A stretch of DNA of 5,333 bases from Proteiniphilum sp. (GCA_012728465.1 JAAYFB010000092.1:1-5333); one strand, 5' to 3'; positions 1 to 4,985 are shown, numbered from the stretch's first letter. Program-made: numbers and translations. The notes: generated by a model from the sequence alone, not told the origin.

Positions 1-873
1 CTTCAGTTCTAACTTAGGCTGCGCTCTCATTTTGCCCGAAAACATATCTCTCACCATAATAATGCCAGCCTCTGCACCCACTGTAGGCTTAAACCAATGT
101 TCAACCGTGCCTCCATAGTAAGTTTGATTCATTATTGGCATCATTGGTCTTTGAGGTTGATTGTTGTGTTGAGAAATAGGGAAACCACCATAAGCATTCA
201 AGTACCAATCTTTAGTAATCTTTTGTCGTGCATGCAAATCAACTTGCACCGCCGATTGATTAAGATTAAACATATTAGGTGCAGTTTTTGTATAACCCAC
301 GCTACCTTCTAGCATTAAACTATGAGTGGGCATATATTGTAAATCAGCTGCCACATTCCAGTAGGGCAACACATCAAAATCAGAGTTATATGAACCTGAA
401 ATTCCTGCCATCAAGTTTGGTGAAACTAGGTAGTTAGCTCCCGCATTAAGTATGTAATAATTAGCTTTACCAAAAAAGGGAGTTTCCACCAATCCCAAGG
501 TAGCTGCGGTGTGTAAATTTAAACGAGGCATAGGAGAATATGATGCAATAGCCGTTCTGTTTTTAGAGAAAATATCATCTGCCCCCACACCAAAAAAGTT
601 TACACCCGATGGCGAGGTTTGCGGCAAAAGAAAAGGAGTAATTGAGAAATCCTCAAATCTGCTATATTGAATACCATCTCGTCCCAAAATTGGATTGATA
701 GTAGGTATTGATACAGACATGGCACTCGATTGTCGAGGCATATCGGGATACATTCTGTTTAGCAATTCTTGATTTAACTTTAGGCTATCTATTAAGTTAT
801 ACTTTTCTTGACCACTAACCGTTAGCACCGAAATAGCTAAGCACCAAATGTATATAAATAATCTAAGTTTCAT
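1..873 (-). CDS. Secreted beta-strand-rich protein, probable outer-membrane protein (3' end beyond window)
   Basis: The minus-strand frame stays open for 291 codons from an ATG at 873-871 to the left window edge, so the C-terminus is missing. Residues 1-22 look like a signal peptide: MKLR, then a hydrophobic stretch, ending ...TVSGQ before EKYN. A short helical-looking segment follows (about 26-42). From about residue 115 the chain alternates hydrophobic or aromatic with polar residues and has Gly-rich turns (LNAGANYLV, LMAGISGSYN, LMLEGSVGYTK, WYLNAYGGFP, YYGGTVEHWF). This is the style of outer-membrane beta-barrel strands. I do not recognise a named family, and the barrel assignment is inference from composition. 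The start is supported by a strong ribosome-binding site and a promoter match just upstream. The gene diverges from the DUF1460 amidase gene, and both products carry signal peptides ending in GQ. It could instead be a periplasmic beta-sandwich protein. Confidence 0.8.
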   Translation of the reverse strand, partial: MKLRLFIYIWCLAISVLTVSGQEKYNLIDSLKLNQELLNRMYPDMPRQSSAMSVSIPTINPILGRDGIQYSRFEDFSITPFLLPQTSPSGVNFFGVGADDIFSKNRTAIASYSPMPRLNLHTAATLGLVETPFFGKANYYILNAGANYLVSPNLMAGISGSYNSDFDVLPYWNVAADLQYMPTHSLMLEGSVGYTKTAPNMFNLNQSAVQVDLHARQKITKDWYLNAYGGFPISQHNNQPQRPMMPIMNQTYYGGTVEHWFKPTVGAEAGIIMVRDMFSGKMRAQPKLELK

Positions 874-878
874 AGTTC

Positions 879-885
879 TCTCCTT
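879..885 (-). promoter_or_regulatory. Shine-Dalgarno site of the outer-membrane-like gene
   Basis: Read on the minus strand, AAGGAGA ends 5 bases before the ATG at 873. It fixes the start of the leftmost gene. It stands out because none of the other gene starts visible here has a purine-rich Shine-Dalgarno sequence. Confidence 0.7.
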
Positions 886-894
886 TTGCTCACC

Positions 895-902
895 CAAAGA
901 TA
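895..902 (-). promoter_or_regulatory. Bacteroidetes -7 element of the outer-membrane-like gene
   Basis: The minus strand reads TATCTTTG, an exact match to TAnnTTTG, the -7 element used by the Bacteroidetes primary sigma factor. Transcription would start a few bases downstream, giving a leader of roughly 15-20 nt that still includes the ribosome-binding site. No clear TTTG-type -33 element is visible upstream, so the call rests on the -7 match and its position. Confidence 0.5.
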
Positions 903-945
903 ATAATTACATTATGGTTTTTACCCATATTTCATTATAAAATTA

Positions 946-953
946 TAGCTTTG
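946..953 (+). promoter_or_regulatory. Bacteroidetes -7 element of the DUF1460 amidase gene
   Basis: TAGCTTTG matches TAnnTTTG exactly and lies 25 bases before the ATG at 979, implying a short leader of about 20 nt. It faces away from the minus-strand element at 895-902, and 43 bp separate the two. The divergent genes therefore share a compact control region. A good -33 element is not evident. Confidence 0.5.
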
Positions 954-978
954 TGATACTCGAAACAATAATTATGTT

Positions 979-1836
979 ATGAAACTTATAAATACAATCA
1001 TATTTTTCTCTATTTCTTTTTCACTATCATTGGCATATACATATGGACAAAATGCTAGCTATAGCGTAGAGGATATTCATATTTTTGATAAATACATTCA
1101 GCACATACAATTGGAGCAACATAGCTCGAAGCAGGAACTCCTTCAAGCCACGGCCACTTTTTTTATTGGCACACCATATGTGGCAGGAACCTTGGATATT
1201 AATGATAAAGAGAGTCTTATAATTAATCTTCGCGAGTTTGATTGTGTTACATTTATCGAAACAGTTATTGCATTGGCCAACACAGTGGAGTCGGGCAACT
1301 ATAGCTTCGATAACTTTTCCTCTCAATTACAGAAAATAAGATATCGAAATGGCGTAGTAGATGGTTATGAATCAAGATTGCACTACACCACAGACTGGAT
1401 ATATGCAAACATCCAAAACAAACTACTTTCGCCAAGTGAAGTGCAAAGCGAATATGAGTTAGATGATAAAAAAATAGACTTCATGTCCACACATCAATCG
1501 TCCTACAATGCACTAAAAGATGACGATGTGATGCTAAACAAAATACGGCTGGTAGAAGATAACATAAATAGTAGGGGAGGATTCAGATATCTGCCTAAGG
1601 ATAGGATAGTGGCACTAGCGGACAAAATAGGGCATATGTCAATGGTAGCATTTACTACTTCAATAAAGGGATTAGACACAACTCACACCGGGTTTACATA
1701 TAAAAATGGTGACAAGCTAGGATTAATACATGCCTCTAGCTTACAGAAGAAAGTGGTTATAGATAACAAAAGTTTAAGTGAATATTGTATGTCACAAAAA
1801 TCTAGCACGGGAGTCATAGTTGCAAATGTTGAGTAA
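979..1836 (+). CDS. DUF1460 family N-acetylmuramoyl-L-alanine amidase-like protein (NlpC/P60-related fold), exported
   Basis: This 285-residue protein begins with a signal peptide (about 1-24, hydrophobic core IIFFSISFSLSLA, ending TYGQ), so it acts in the periplasm or at the outer membrane. It has the hallmarks of DUF1460. These are a TPYVAGTL segment (65-72), the nucleophile motif REFDCVTFIET with Cys89, SRLHYTTDW (132-140), GLDTTHTGF with His236 as the likely catalytic base, and LIHASS (249-254), followed by a VVI...L..Y tail. The characterised member, AmiA of Bacteroides uniformis, cleaves the amide between anhydro-MurNAc and the stem peptide in GlcNAc-anhydroMurNAc-peptides released by lytic transglycosylases, so a role in peptidoglycan turnover is likely. 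Length fits the family and both catalytic residues are present. Where many family members have an acidic G-D segment before the I-A-I/T-T strand, this one reads DKIGHMSMVAFTTS. Exact substrate specificity is inferred. Confidence 0.9.
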   Translation: MKLINTIIFFSISFSLSLAYTYGQNASYSVEDIHIFDKYIQHIQLEQHSSKQELLQATATFFIGTPYVAGTLDINDKESLIINLREFDCVTFIETVIALANTVESGNYSFDNFSSQLQKIRYRNGVVDGYESRLHYTTDWIYANIQNKLLSPSEVQSEYELDDKKIDFMSTHQSSYNALKDDDVMLNKIRLVEDNINSRGGFRYLPKDRIVALADKIGHMSMVAFTTSIKGLDTTHTGFTYKNGDKLGLIHASSLQKKVVIDNKSLSEYCMSQKSSTGVIVANVE

Positions 1837-1857
1837 TCAAATTTACACCTTACTCAA
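1829..1857. terminator. Inverted repeat spanning two convergent stop codons, candidate bidirectional terminator
   Basis: TTGAGTAA (1829-1836) and TTACTCAA (1850-1857) are perfect 8-bp arms around a 13-bp loop. The left arm contains the amidase stop (TAA 1834-1836) and the right arm the stop of the convergent MgtC-like gene (TTA 1850-1852). Both genes end GAG-TAA, which by itself generates part of the symmetry. No long T-tract follows on either strand, so terminator function is tentative. Confidence 0.35.
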
Positions 1858-2308
1858 ACTCATCATGTTCTTCTTCTTCATACTTTTTGTGTTTTCTTTT
1901 ATGATAGATCCACTTATCTGTCAGTTTGAAAGATAGGTTTATAGCAATTACCAACACAGCACAAATGACAGCGAACGTATAATAGCCTAATCCTGCCATA
2001 CACCCTAAGGATGCACTACACCACAGAGTGGCAGCAGTAGTAAGGCCTTGCACATTGAGACCATGACGAAAAATAACGCCTGCACCTAGAAATCCCATTC
2101 CCGATACTACTTGACCGATTACACGTGATGGATCGCCCGTTTCTTGAGTAGTAAGCACACTCGTAATTACAAATATGCATGCCCCAAGTGACACTAGTGT
2201 GTTGGTACGCAATCCAGCACTCTTATTATTCCACTGCCTCTCCAATCCTACCGAAGCACCCGTAAGGGCTGCTACCACTACACGTATAATAAAATCTGCA
2301 ACTAGCAT
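1850..2308 (-). CDS. Short MgtC/SapB family inner-membrane protein
   Basis: This 152-residue membrane protein carries the MgtC/SapB domain over nearly its whole length. It shows GLERQ (21-25), AGLRTNTLVSLGA (31-43), QVVSGMGFLGAGVIF (66-80) and GLTTAATLW (88-96). About five hydrophobic segments are visible (roughly 4-20, 35-52, 64-81, 90-105, 108-127). The C-terminal cytoplasmic-type ACT-like domain found in long MgtC proteins is absent. Instead there is a short charged tail, basic at 136-142 (HKRKHKK) and acidic at 144-152. Family members are linked to low-magnesium survival, virulence or acid tolerance, but most short forms have no assigned substrate, so no transport activity should be assumed. 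The ATG at 2308-2306 is chosen because the family domain starts immediately after it. No Shine-Dalgarno is visible. The gene is convergent with the amidase and has its own candidate promoter about 60 bp upstream. Confidence 0.93.
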   Translation of the reverse strand: MLVADFIIRVVVAALTGASVGLERQWNNKSAGLRTNTLVSLGACIFVITSVLTTQETGDPSRVIGQVVSGMGFLGAGVIFRHGLNVQGLTTAATLWCSASLGCMAGLGYYTFAVICAVLVIAINLSFKLTDKWIYHKRKHKKYEEEEHDEFE

Positions 2309-2369
2309 ATGTATATATTGAATATCTTTATTTATGGTGTGTATTTATTTTGCAATAAATCAATTGTTG

Positions 2370-2377
2370 CAAAGATA
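2370..2377 (-). promoter_or_regulatory. Bacteroidetes -7 element of the MgtC/SapB gene
   Basis: The minus strand reads TATCTTTG, an exact TAnnTTTG match identical to the element upstream of the leftmost gene. It would give a leader of about 55 nt, AT-rich and without a Shine-Dalgarno. No convincing -33 TTTG is visible. The leader is too short and too poor in GC for the elaborate magnesium-sensing leader known from Salmonella mgtC. Confidence 0.45.
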
Positions 2378-2470
2378 ATAAAAGAATAAGATGTTTGAAT
2401 ATATCGAGCATTGATAGTTAGGAGTGAGATATTTTTTGAATAATAGTTTTATGCTATTTTATACTGCATG

Positions 2471-2671
2471 TCACACTTCTTTTTTCATCTCTAATATTAC
2501 AGAAAACACCTCATCAGAAAAACCAATGGTTCTGGAATTGGGCTAAGCATATGCCAACAAATTATGATCAGGCACAAAGGCAAGCTTTTGGTACAGTCGG
2601 ATGATAGAGAAACAAAGTTTACGATGGTATTTAATGTATGATGCTACTGTCAACAAAACAACACTACGAAA
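2471..2671 (-). pseudogene. Decayed gene remnant, possibly the C-terminal part of a GNAT-type acetyltransferase
   Basis: One minus-strand frame of 67 codons reads as protein apart from an in-frame TAG at 2545-2543. Before that stop it contains RLYQKLAFVPDHNLLAYA (codons ending at 2546). After it comes PNSRTIGFSDEVFSVILEM, then KKEV and a TGA at 2473-2471. The segment R-L-Y-x-K-L-x-F-V resembles the conserved end of GNAT acetyltransferases (usually A-x-x-L-Y-x-K-x-G-F), with Ala where Gly is usual. Nothing upstream restores an acetyl-CoA binding motif, no start codon or promoter match is apparent, and a TGA at 2674-2672 closes the frame. I read it as the tail of a decayed gene. The family assignment is tentative because the stretch after the motif is longer than in many GNATs. 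Confidence 0.4.
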
Positions 2672-2700
2672 TCAACCCTTCCACGAAGCGTTTGTAAGCC

Positions 2701-2723
2701 TTAAAGGTGCGAAATCCCTTTAA
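2701..2723. other. Short hairpin-forming inverted repeat
   Basis: TTAAAGG (2701-2707) and CCTTTAA (2717-2723) are perfect arms around a 9-base loop. No T-run follows on either strand, so this is not a good intrinsic terminator. It sits between the coding remnant and the repeat array and may be chance in AT-rich DNA. Confidence 0.3.
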
Positions 2724-2737
2724 AACCCCTGTATATC

Positions 2738-2850
2738 ATTACATTATTGATAAAATTGCACACAAATTGAACCAAATAACAAGTTGTATTTGCCTGATTT
2801 TGCTGTGAATGGTCCAAGTGTAAAATGTTTTTTTGAACAAATTGGGCAGA
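2738..2850. repeat. Diverged repeat, copy 1 (core 2802-2827)
   Basis: The core is GCTGTGAATG followed by GTCCAAGTGTAAAATG. Upstream it shares only a loose layout with the other copies (TACATTATTG, then GAACCAAATAACAA, then TTGTATTTG). Downstream it shares a T-run and an AAATTGGGC segment with copy 2. Its core starts 167 bp before that of copy 2. On the minus strand the core reads HFTLGPFTA. The outer edges are approximate. Confidence 0.65.
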
Positions 2851-2896
2851 AGTCCCCAAAAAACAATGTGTTTTGTGGCAACATTCTTAAAACATG

Positions 2897-2918
2897 TAAA
2901 AATACATATGTGTTTTTA
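2897..2918. other. AT-rich near-palindrome within the repeat array
   Basis: TAAAAATAC (2897-2905), loop ATAT, then GTGTTTTTA (2910-2918) gives a nine-pair stem with one G-U pair when transcribed on the plus strand. The arm symmetry is not kept at the matching position of copy 3 (about 3065-3086), although the ATACATATG centre is. That argues against strong selection on the stem. Confidence 0.3.
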
Positions 2919-3017
2919 TGCATCGAGACCAAAAAGCTTGCAATAACGAATGTGTTTTTGCTGAAAAAGCTGTGAATGATCCAAGTGTAAAGTGGTTTTT
3001 CAAGTAAATCGGTGCTG
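2901..3017. repeat. Diverged repeat, copy 2 (core 2969-2994)
   Basis: The core is GCTGTGAATG then ATCCAAGTGTAAAGTG, three substitutions from copy 1 and four from copy 3. The similarity to copy 3 begins upstream at AATACATATG (2901-2910, matching 3069-3078 exactly, offset 168). It continues through CGAGACCAAAAAGC and an AATGTGTTTTTG segment to the core. Downstream the T-run and AAATCGG resemble copy 1. On the minus strand the core reads HFTLGSFTA, but that frame ends in a stop after roughly 30 more codons. Confidence 0.65.
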
Positions 3018-3039
3018 AAATATTCATATCACTATGAAA

Positions 3040-3058
3040 TTGACAACAATTTTGTCAA
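3040..3058. other. Perfect 7-bp hairpin between repeat copies 2 and 3
   Basis: TTGACAA (3040-3046) and TTGTCAA (3052-3058) flank a 5-base loop (CAATT). No T-tract follows on the plus strand. The arms are the most stable compact hairpin in this part of the region, but there is no counterpart at the equivalent place in the preceding period. Confidence 0.35.
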
Positions 3059-3068
3059 GATATACACT

Positions 3069-3180
3069 AATACATATGATAATCCATGCTCCGAGACTAA
3101 AAAAGCTGCAATTATGATTGTTTTTTGGGTGGCAAAGCTGTGAATGGCCCAAGTGTAAAATGTTTTCGAGGAGTTTTTTG
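3069..3180. repeat. Diverged repeat, copy 3 (core 3137-3162)
   Basis: The core is GCTGTGAATG then GCCCAAGTGTAAAATG, one substitution from copy 1. It is preceded by AATACATATG, CGAGACTAAAAAAGC and GATTGTTTTTTGGG in the same order and spacing as in copy 2, with small indels. The core lies 168 bp after that of copy 2. On the minus strand it reads HFTLGPFTA, the same nine residues as copy 1. The right boundary is uncertain because similarity fades after TGTTTT. Confidence 0.65.
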
Positions 3181-3271
3181 TGATTTTTTACCCTGCTCCA
3201 AACCCTTTAAGTAGGAAAACTCATCGCATGGTGATACCATCAAAAGATAATTATTCAATATGATGGCTAGC

Positions 3272-3308
3272 TCTCGTTTATTAATTAATCTATGATTGTG
3301 AAACGAGA
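3272..3308. promoter_or_regulatory. 8-bp inverted repeat upstream of the DUF6261-like gene, possible operator or hairpin
   Basis: TCTCGTTT (3272-3279) and AAACGAGA (3301-3308) are perfect arms separated by 21 bases, and the loop contains the palindrome TTAATTAA (3281-3288). It ends about 30 bp before the -33 region of the predicted promoter. It could be a regulator site, a terminator-like hairpin on the minus strand or chance. No T-tract follows directly. Confidence 0.3.
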
Positions 3309-3340
3309 AATATATTATCATTATCAAACATCATTTTGCA

Positions 3341-3371
3341 TTGTTATAGTCCTGAACATTTCGTATATTTG
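3341..3371 (+). promoter_or_regulatory. Bacteroidetes-type promoter of the DUF6261-like gene
   Basis: TTG at 3341-3343 (-33 region) is followed after 20 bases by TATATTTG at 3364-3371, an exact TAnnTTTG -7 element. This is the only promoter in the window with both parts at usual spacing. Transcription would begin near 3376-3380, giving a leader of about 40 nt to the ATG at 3418. It places the promoter inside the longer open frame that begins at 3292, which argues against that upstream start. Confidence 0.6.
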
Positions 3372-3417
3372 TTTTGGTAATAATAGCACAATATTTTTCA
3401 TTAAAACACCAAGTATT

Positions 3418-4371
3418 ATGAAGCAAACTACTGCAAAAGAGCTACGCATTAGCTGGCTACACAAGCTTACGAATAGCGAATTTACATTTTGCACTAACAT
3501 TATTTGTATGACGATAGATAAATATATCAGCTCAGATGATGTTTTGGCTAAAAGTTATGGAGAATTGCTGAAAAAGAATGACAAGCTACAAGCTATGAAT
3601 CCAGTAGAGCGTAGTTCTAGTTTGACAAAGCAGATACAAGAGTGGCATAAACTCAGAAAAAAATATGTTGTGGAGGTGCTTGTTAATGCAAAAACATCAT
3701 CTTCGGAAATAATACTTGACGAGCAAACAAGAAATGCAGCCATTGTGCATAATTGGATGCACTCTTTCGGTAAAAGATTGTACGACCTTGGCATAAATGG
3801 GCTTACTAGCAAAGTGGATGCCATGCTAAAAGATATTGCAGAAAATGAAACTGTGAGAAATGCTATAAAAGAGCTGGAATATGATAGGCACTTTGCTATA
3901 ATTGCAGACTTAAACAAAAAAATATATGATGCTATCATAAATAGAGGCATAATATTTGCACGCAATATGCCTAAACAGAGCTACAAAGAAGTAAGAATGG
4001 AGGTATATCTTGAGCTGCAATCATTTATAAACTCATTGAACGATATGATTCGCCATGGCAACGATGACACATTGATATCTTTAAAGCATGCTATGCATTA
4101 TCAGTTAATGCAGTTTCATGGTCCGTTGATGGCTAGAAAGACCAAGAAAGATAATAAAGAGAAAGCACCTGCGGTCCGCAATGCAAGTAGTGGACAAGAG
4201 AAGTTAGATAATGCAATAGAAGGTAACGTTTTGCAAAACAGTCAAAATGTATATGTTACATCCAATTCATACTATCCACGCAAGAGAAAATTGTTTAAAT
4301 TCTATGGAAAAAGAGGCAGATTGAACCACTTGCAAAAGCGAAAAGCTCCTATCAACCGCATGAGGGGATAA
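3418..4371 (+). CDS. DUF6261-like protein of unknown function with a basic C-terminal tail
   Basis: From the ATG at 3418 the product is 317 residues, soluble and mostly helical by composition, with no signal peptide or membrane segment. The layout resembles the Bacteroidetes family DUF6261. It has an N-terminal LHKLTNSEFTFCTN segment (14-27). A helical region follows with long amphipathic stretches (about 40-90). Next comes a segment rich in Ala, Leu and Tyr (NAAIVHNWMHSFGKRLYDLG, 106-125), then regularly spaced acidic or Leu residues to about 240. Residues 240-317 are different: low complexity, Lys/Arg-rich, ending with YYPRKRKLFKFYGKRGR and QKRKAPINRMRG, which could bind nucleic acid (inference). 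The frame is open back to an ATG at 3292, but the extra 42 residues cover the promoter and look non-coding, so 3418 is preferred. No function is known for the family. The pentapeptide gene follows after 41 bp on the same strand. Confidence 0.75.
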   Translation: MKQTTAKELRISWLHKLTNSEFTFCTNIICMTIDKYISSDDVLAKSYGELLKKNDKLQAMNPVERSSSLTKQIQEWHKLRKKYVVEVLVNAKTSSSEIILDEQTRNAAIVHNWMHSFGKRLYDLGINGLTSKVDAMLKDIAENETVRNAIKELEYDRHFAIIADLNKKIYDAIINRGIIFARNMPKQSYKEVRMEVYLELQSFINSLNDMIRHGNDDTLISLKHAMHYQLMQFHGPLMARKTKKDNKEKAPAVRNASSGQEKLDNAIEGNVLQNSQNVYVTSNSYYPRKRKLFKFYGKRGRLNHLQKRKAPINRMRG

Positions 4372-4390
4372 CTAAAATATAAATAATAAA

Positions 4391-4398
4391 TAAGTTTA
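4391..4398 (+). promoter_or_regulatory. Weak -7-like element before the pentapeptide gene
   Basis: TAAGTTTA differs from TAnnTTTG only at the last base and lies 14 bases before the ATG at 4413, leaving a leader of only a few bases. It could give the gene its own promoter. Co-transcription with the DUF6261-like gene across the 41-bp gap is equally plausible. Confidence 0.2.
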
Positions 4399-4412
4399 CA
4401 ACACAACAACAG

Positions 4413-4985
4413 ATGCTAGGCACATACATTCAAGACCACATTTTCGATAACATTGATTTCACCGAAACTACTTTAGAAAGAGGTGAATATGAAGAGTGCA
4501 CGTTTAAAAACTGCAACTTTGGCGAACTTAATCTTTCGGGGTTCATATTTGACAATTGCACTTTCGTTGGATGCAACTTGAGCCTAGCCAAACTATTTGG
4601 TACTGCACTACGTGGCATTCGCTTTGATAGTTGCAAGATGTTGGGTCTGCATTTTGATGATTGCAATCAGTTTGGGTTATCATTTATGTTCAAAGAGTGT
4701 CAACTCAATCACTCGTCGTTTTATCAAACTAAGATAAAGAGAACAGTGTTTAAAAATTGCCAATTGGTGGAAGTAGATTTCGCAGAGTGTGATTTGGCTG
4801 GTTCGGTGTTTGATAATTGCGAAATGTCAGGAACTACTTTCGACAGAACTAACATAGAGAAGGCTGATTTTAGAACCTCGCACAATTATATTATAAATCC
4901 AGAGAATAATAAAATGAAAGGTGCTAAGTTCTCATTAAGTGGAGTGGTGGGGTTGTTGAGCAAGTATGGTATTGAGATAGTTTAA
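4413..4985 (+). CDS. Cys-rich pentapeptide-repeat protein (right-handed quadrilateral beta-helix)
   Basis: The 190-residue product is made almost wholly of pentapeptide repeats with Phe, Leu or Met at the central position every five residues. One register runs from Phe11 to Phe81 and a second, shifted by two residues, from Phe93 to Phe153. The break at 82-92 (DDCNQFGLSFM) is probably a loop between two stacked helix segments. Such proteins fold as a square beta-helix. Ten cysteines occur, nine of them three residues after a central Phe (34, 49, 54, 74, 84, 96, 116, 126, 136); Cys29 is the tenth. The C-terminal cap (about 157-190) reads NYIINPENNKMKGAKFSLSG and then a Leu-rich end, typical of small free-standing members. 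The size is similar to Qnr and MfpA DNA mimics that protect gyrase, but nothing here proves that role, so resistance should not be assumed. There is no signal peptide, so it is probably cytosolic. No Shine-Dalgarno is visible. Confidence 0.93.
   Translation: MLGTYIQDHIFDNIDFTETTLERGEYEECTFKNCNFGELNLSGFIFDNCTFVGCNLSLAKLFGTALRGIRFDSCKMLGLHFDDCNQFGLSFMFKECQLNHSSFYQTKIKRTVFKNCQLVEVDFAECDLAGSVFDNCEMSGTTFDRTNIEKADFRTSHNYIINPENNKMKGAKFSLSGVVGLLSKYGIEIV

Larger units (their letters stand above)
2309..3417. other. Long gene-poor intergenic region with repeats and gene debris
   Basis: About 1.1 kb separates the MgtC-like start from the DUF6261-like start. In order it holds the MgtC leader and promoter (to 2377), a decayed minus-strand coding remnant (2471-2671), a 7-bp hairpin (2701-2723), three diverged repeat copies with a 167/168-bp period (about 2738-3180), a larger inverted repeat (3272-3308) and the promoter of the next gene (3341-3371). 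Open frames of 60-71 codons occur on both strands, but none has a recognisable domain, a promoter match or a convincing start. The stretch 2378-2470 shows nothing distinctive. No tRNA-like or rRNA-like sequence was seen. Confidence 0.7.

Noticed and set aside
97..312. 71-codon plus-strand frame at the left end
   Set aside because: It is antisense to the 291-codon secreted protein, which has a signal peptide, ribosome-binding site and promoter match.
1027..1326. 99-codon minus-strand frame inside the amidase gene
   Set aside because: It is antisense to the region encoding the amidase's conserved Cys motif, which clearly uses the plus strand.
2309..2377. Magnesium-sensing riboswitch-type leader for the MgtC-like gene
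   Set aside because: The leader implied by the -7 element is only about 55 nt and lacks GC-rich stems or a leader peptide, so no riboswitch can be supported.
2744..2975. Overlapping 62- and 63-codon open frames on opposite strands as genes
   Set aside because: They lie on the repeat array, have no promoter match and no recognisable domain, and mirror one another over the same DNA. They are better explained as frames created by AT-rich repeats.
2802..3162. Three spaced repeats as a possible CRISPR array
   Set aside because: The spacing is about 140 bp between cores, the intervening sequences are themselves similar, the cores are not identical and no cas genes are present.
2701..3308. Inverted repeats as ends of an insertion sequence
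   Set aside because: The arms are different short hairpins that do not match each other. There is no transposase frame, and no target-site duplication could be found.
3112..3327. 71-codon minus-strand frame (NNYLLMVSPCDEFSYLKGL and a repeat-derived tail)
   Set aside because: It looks somewhat protein-like, but its end is made of repeat copy 3, its start overlaps the inverted repeat before the DUF6261-like gene, and no family or promoter is recognised. It may be gene debris.
3555..3965. 136-codon minus-strand frame inside the DUF6261-like gene
   Set aside because: It is Ser/Phe/Leu-rich in the way antisense of Lys/Glu-rich coding sequence usually is, with no domain. The plus strand carries the promoter and the family-like sequence.
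4430..4666. 78-codon minus-strand frame inside the pentapeptide gene
   Set aside because: It is a shadow of the regular pentapeptide codons on the plus strand.
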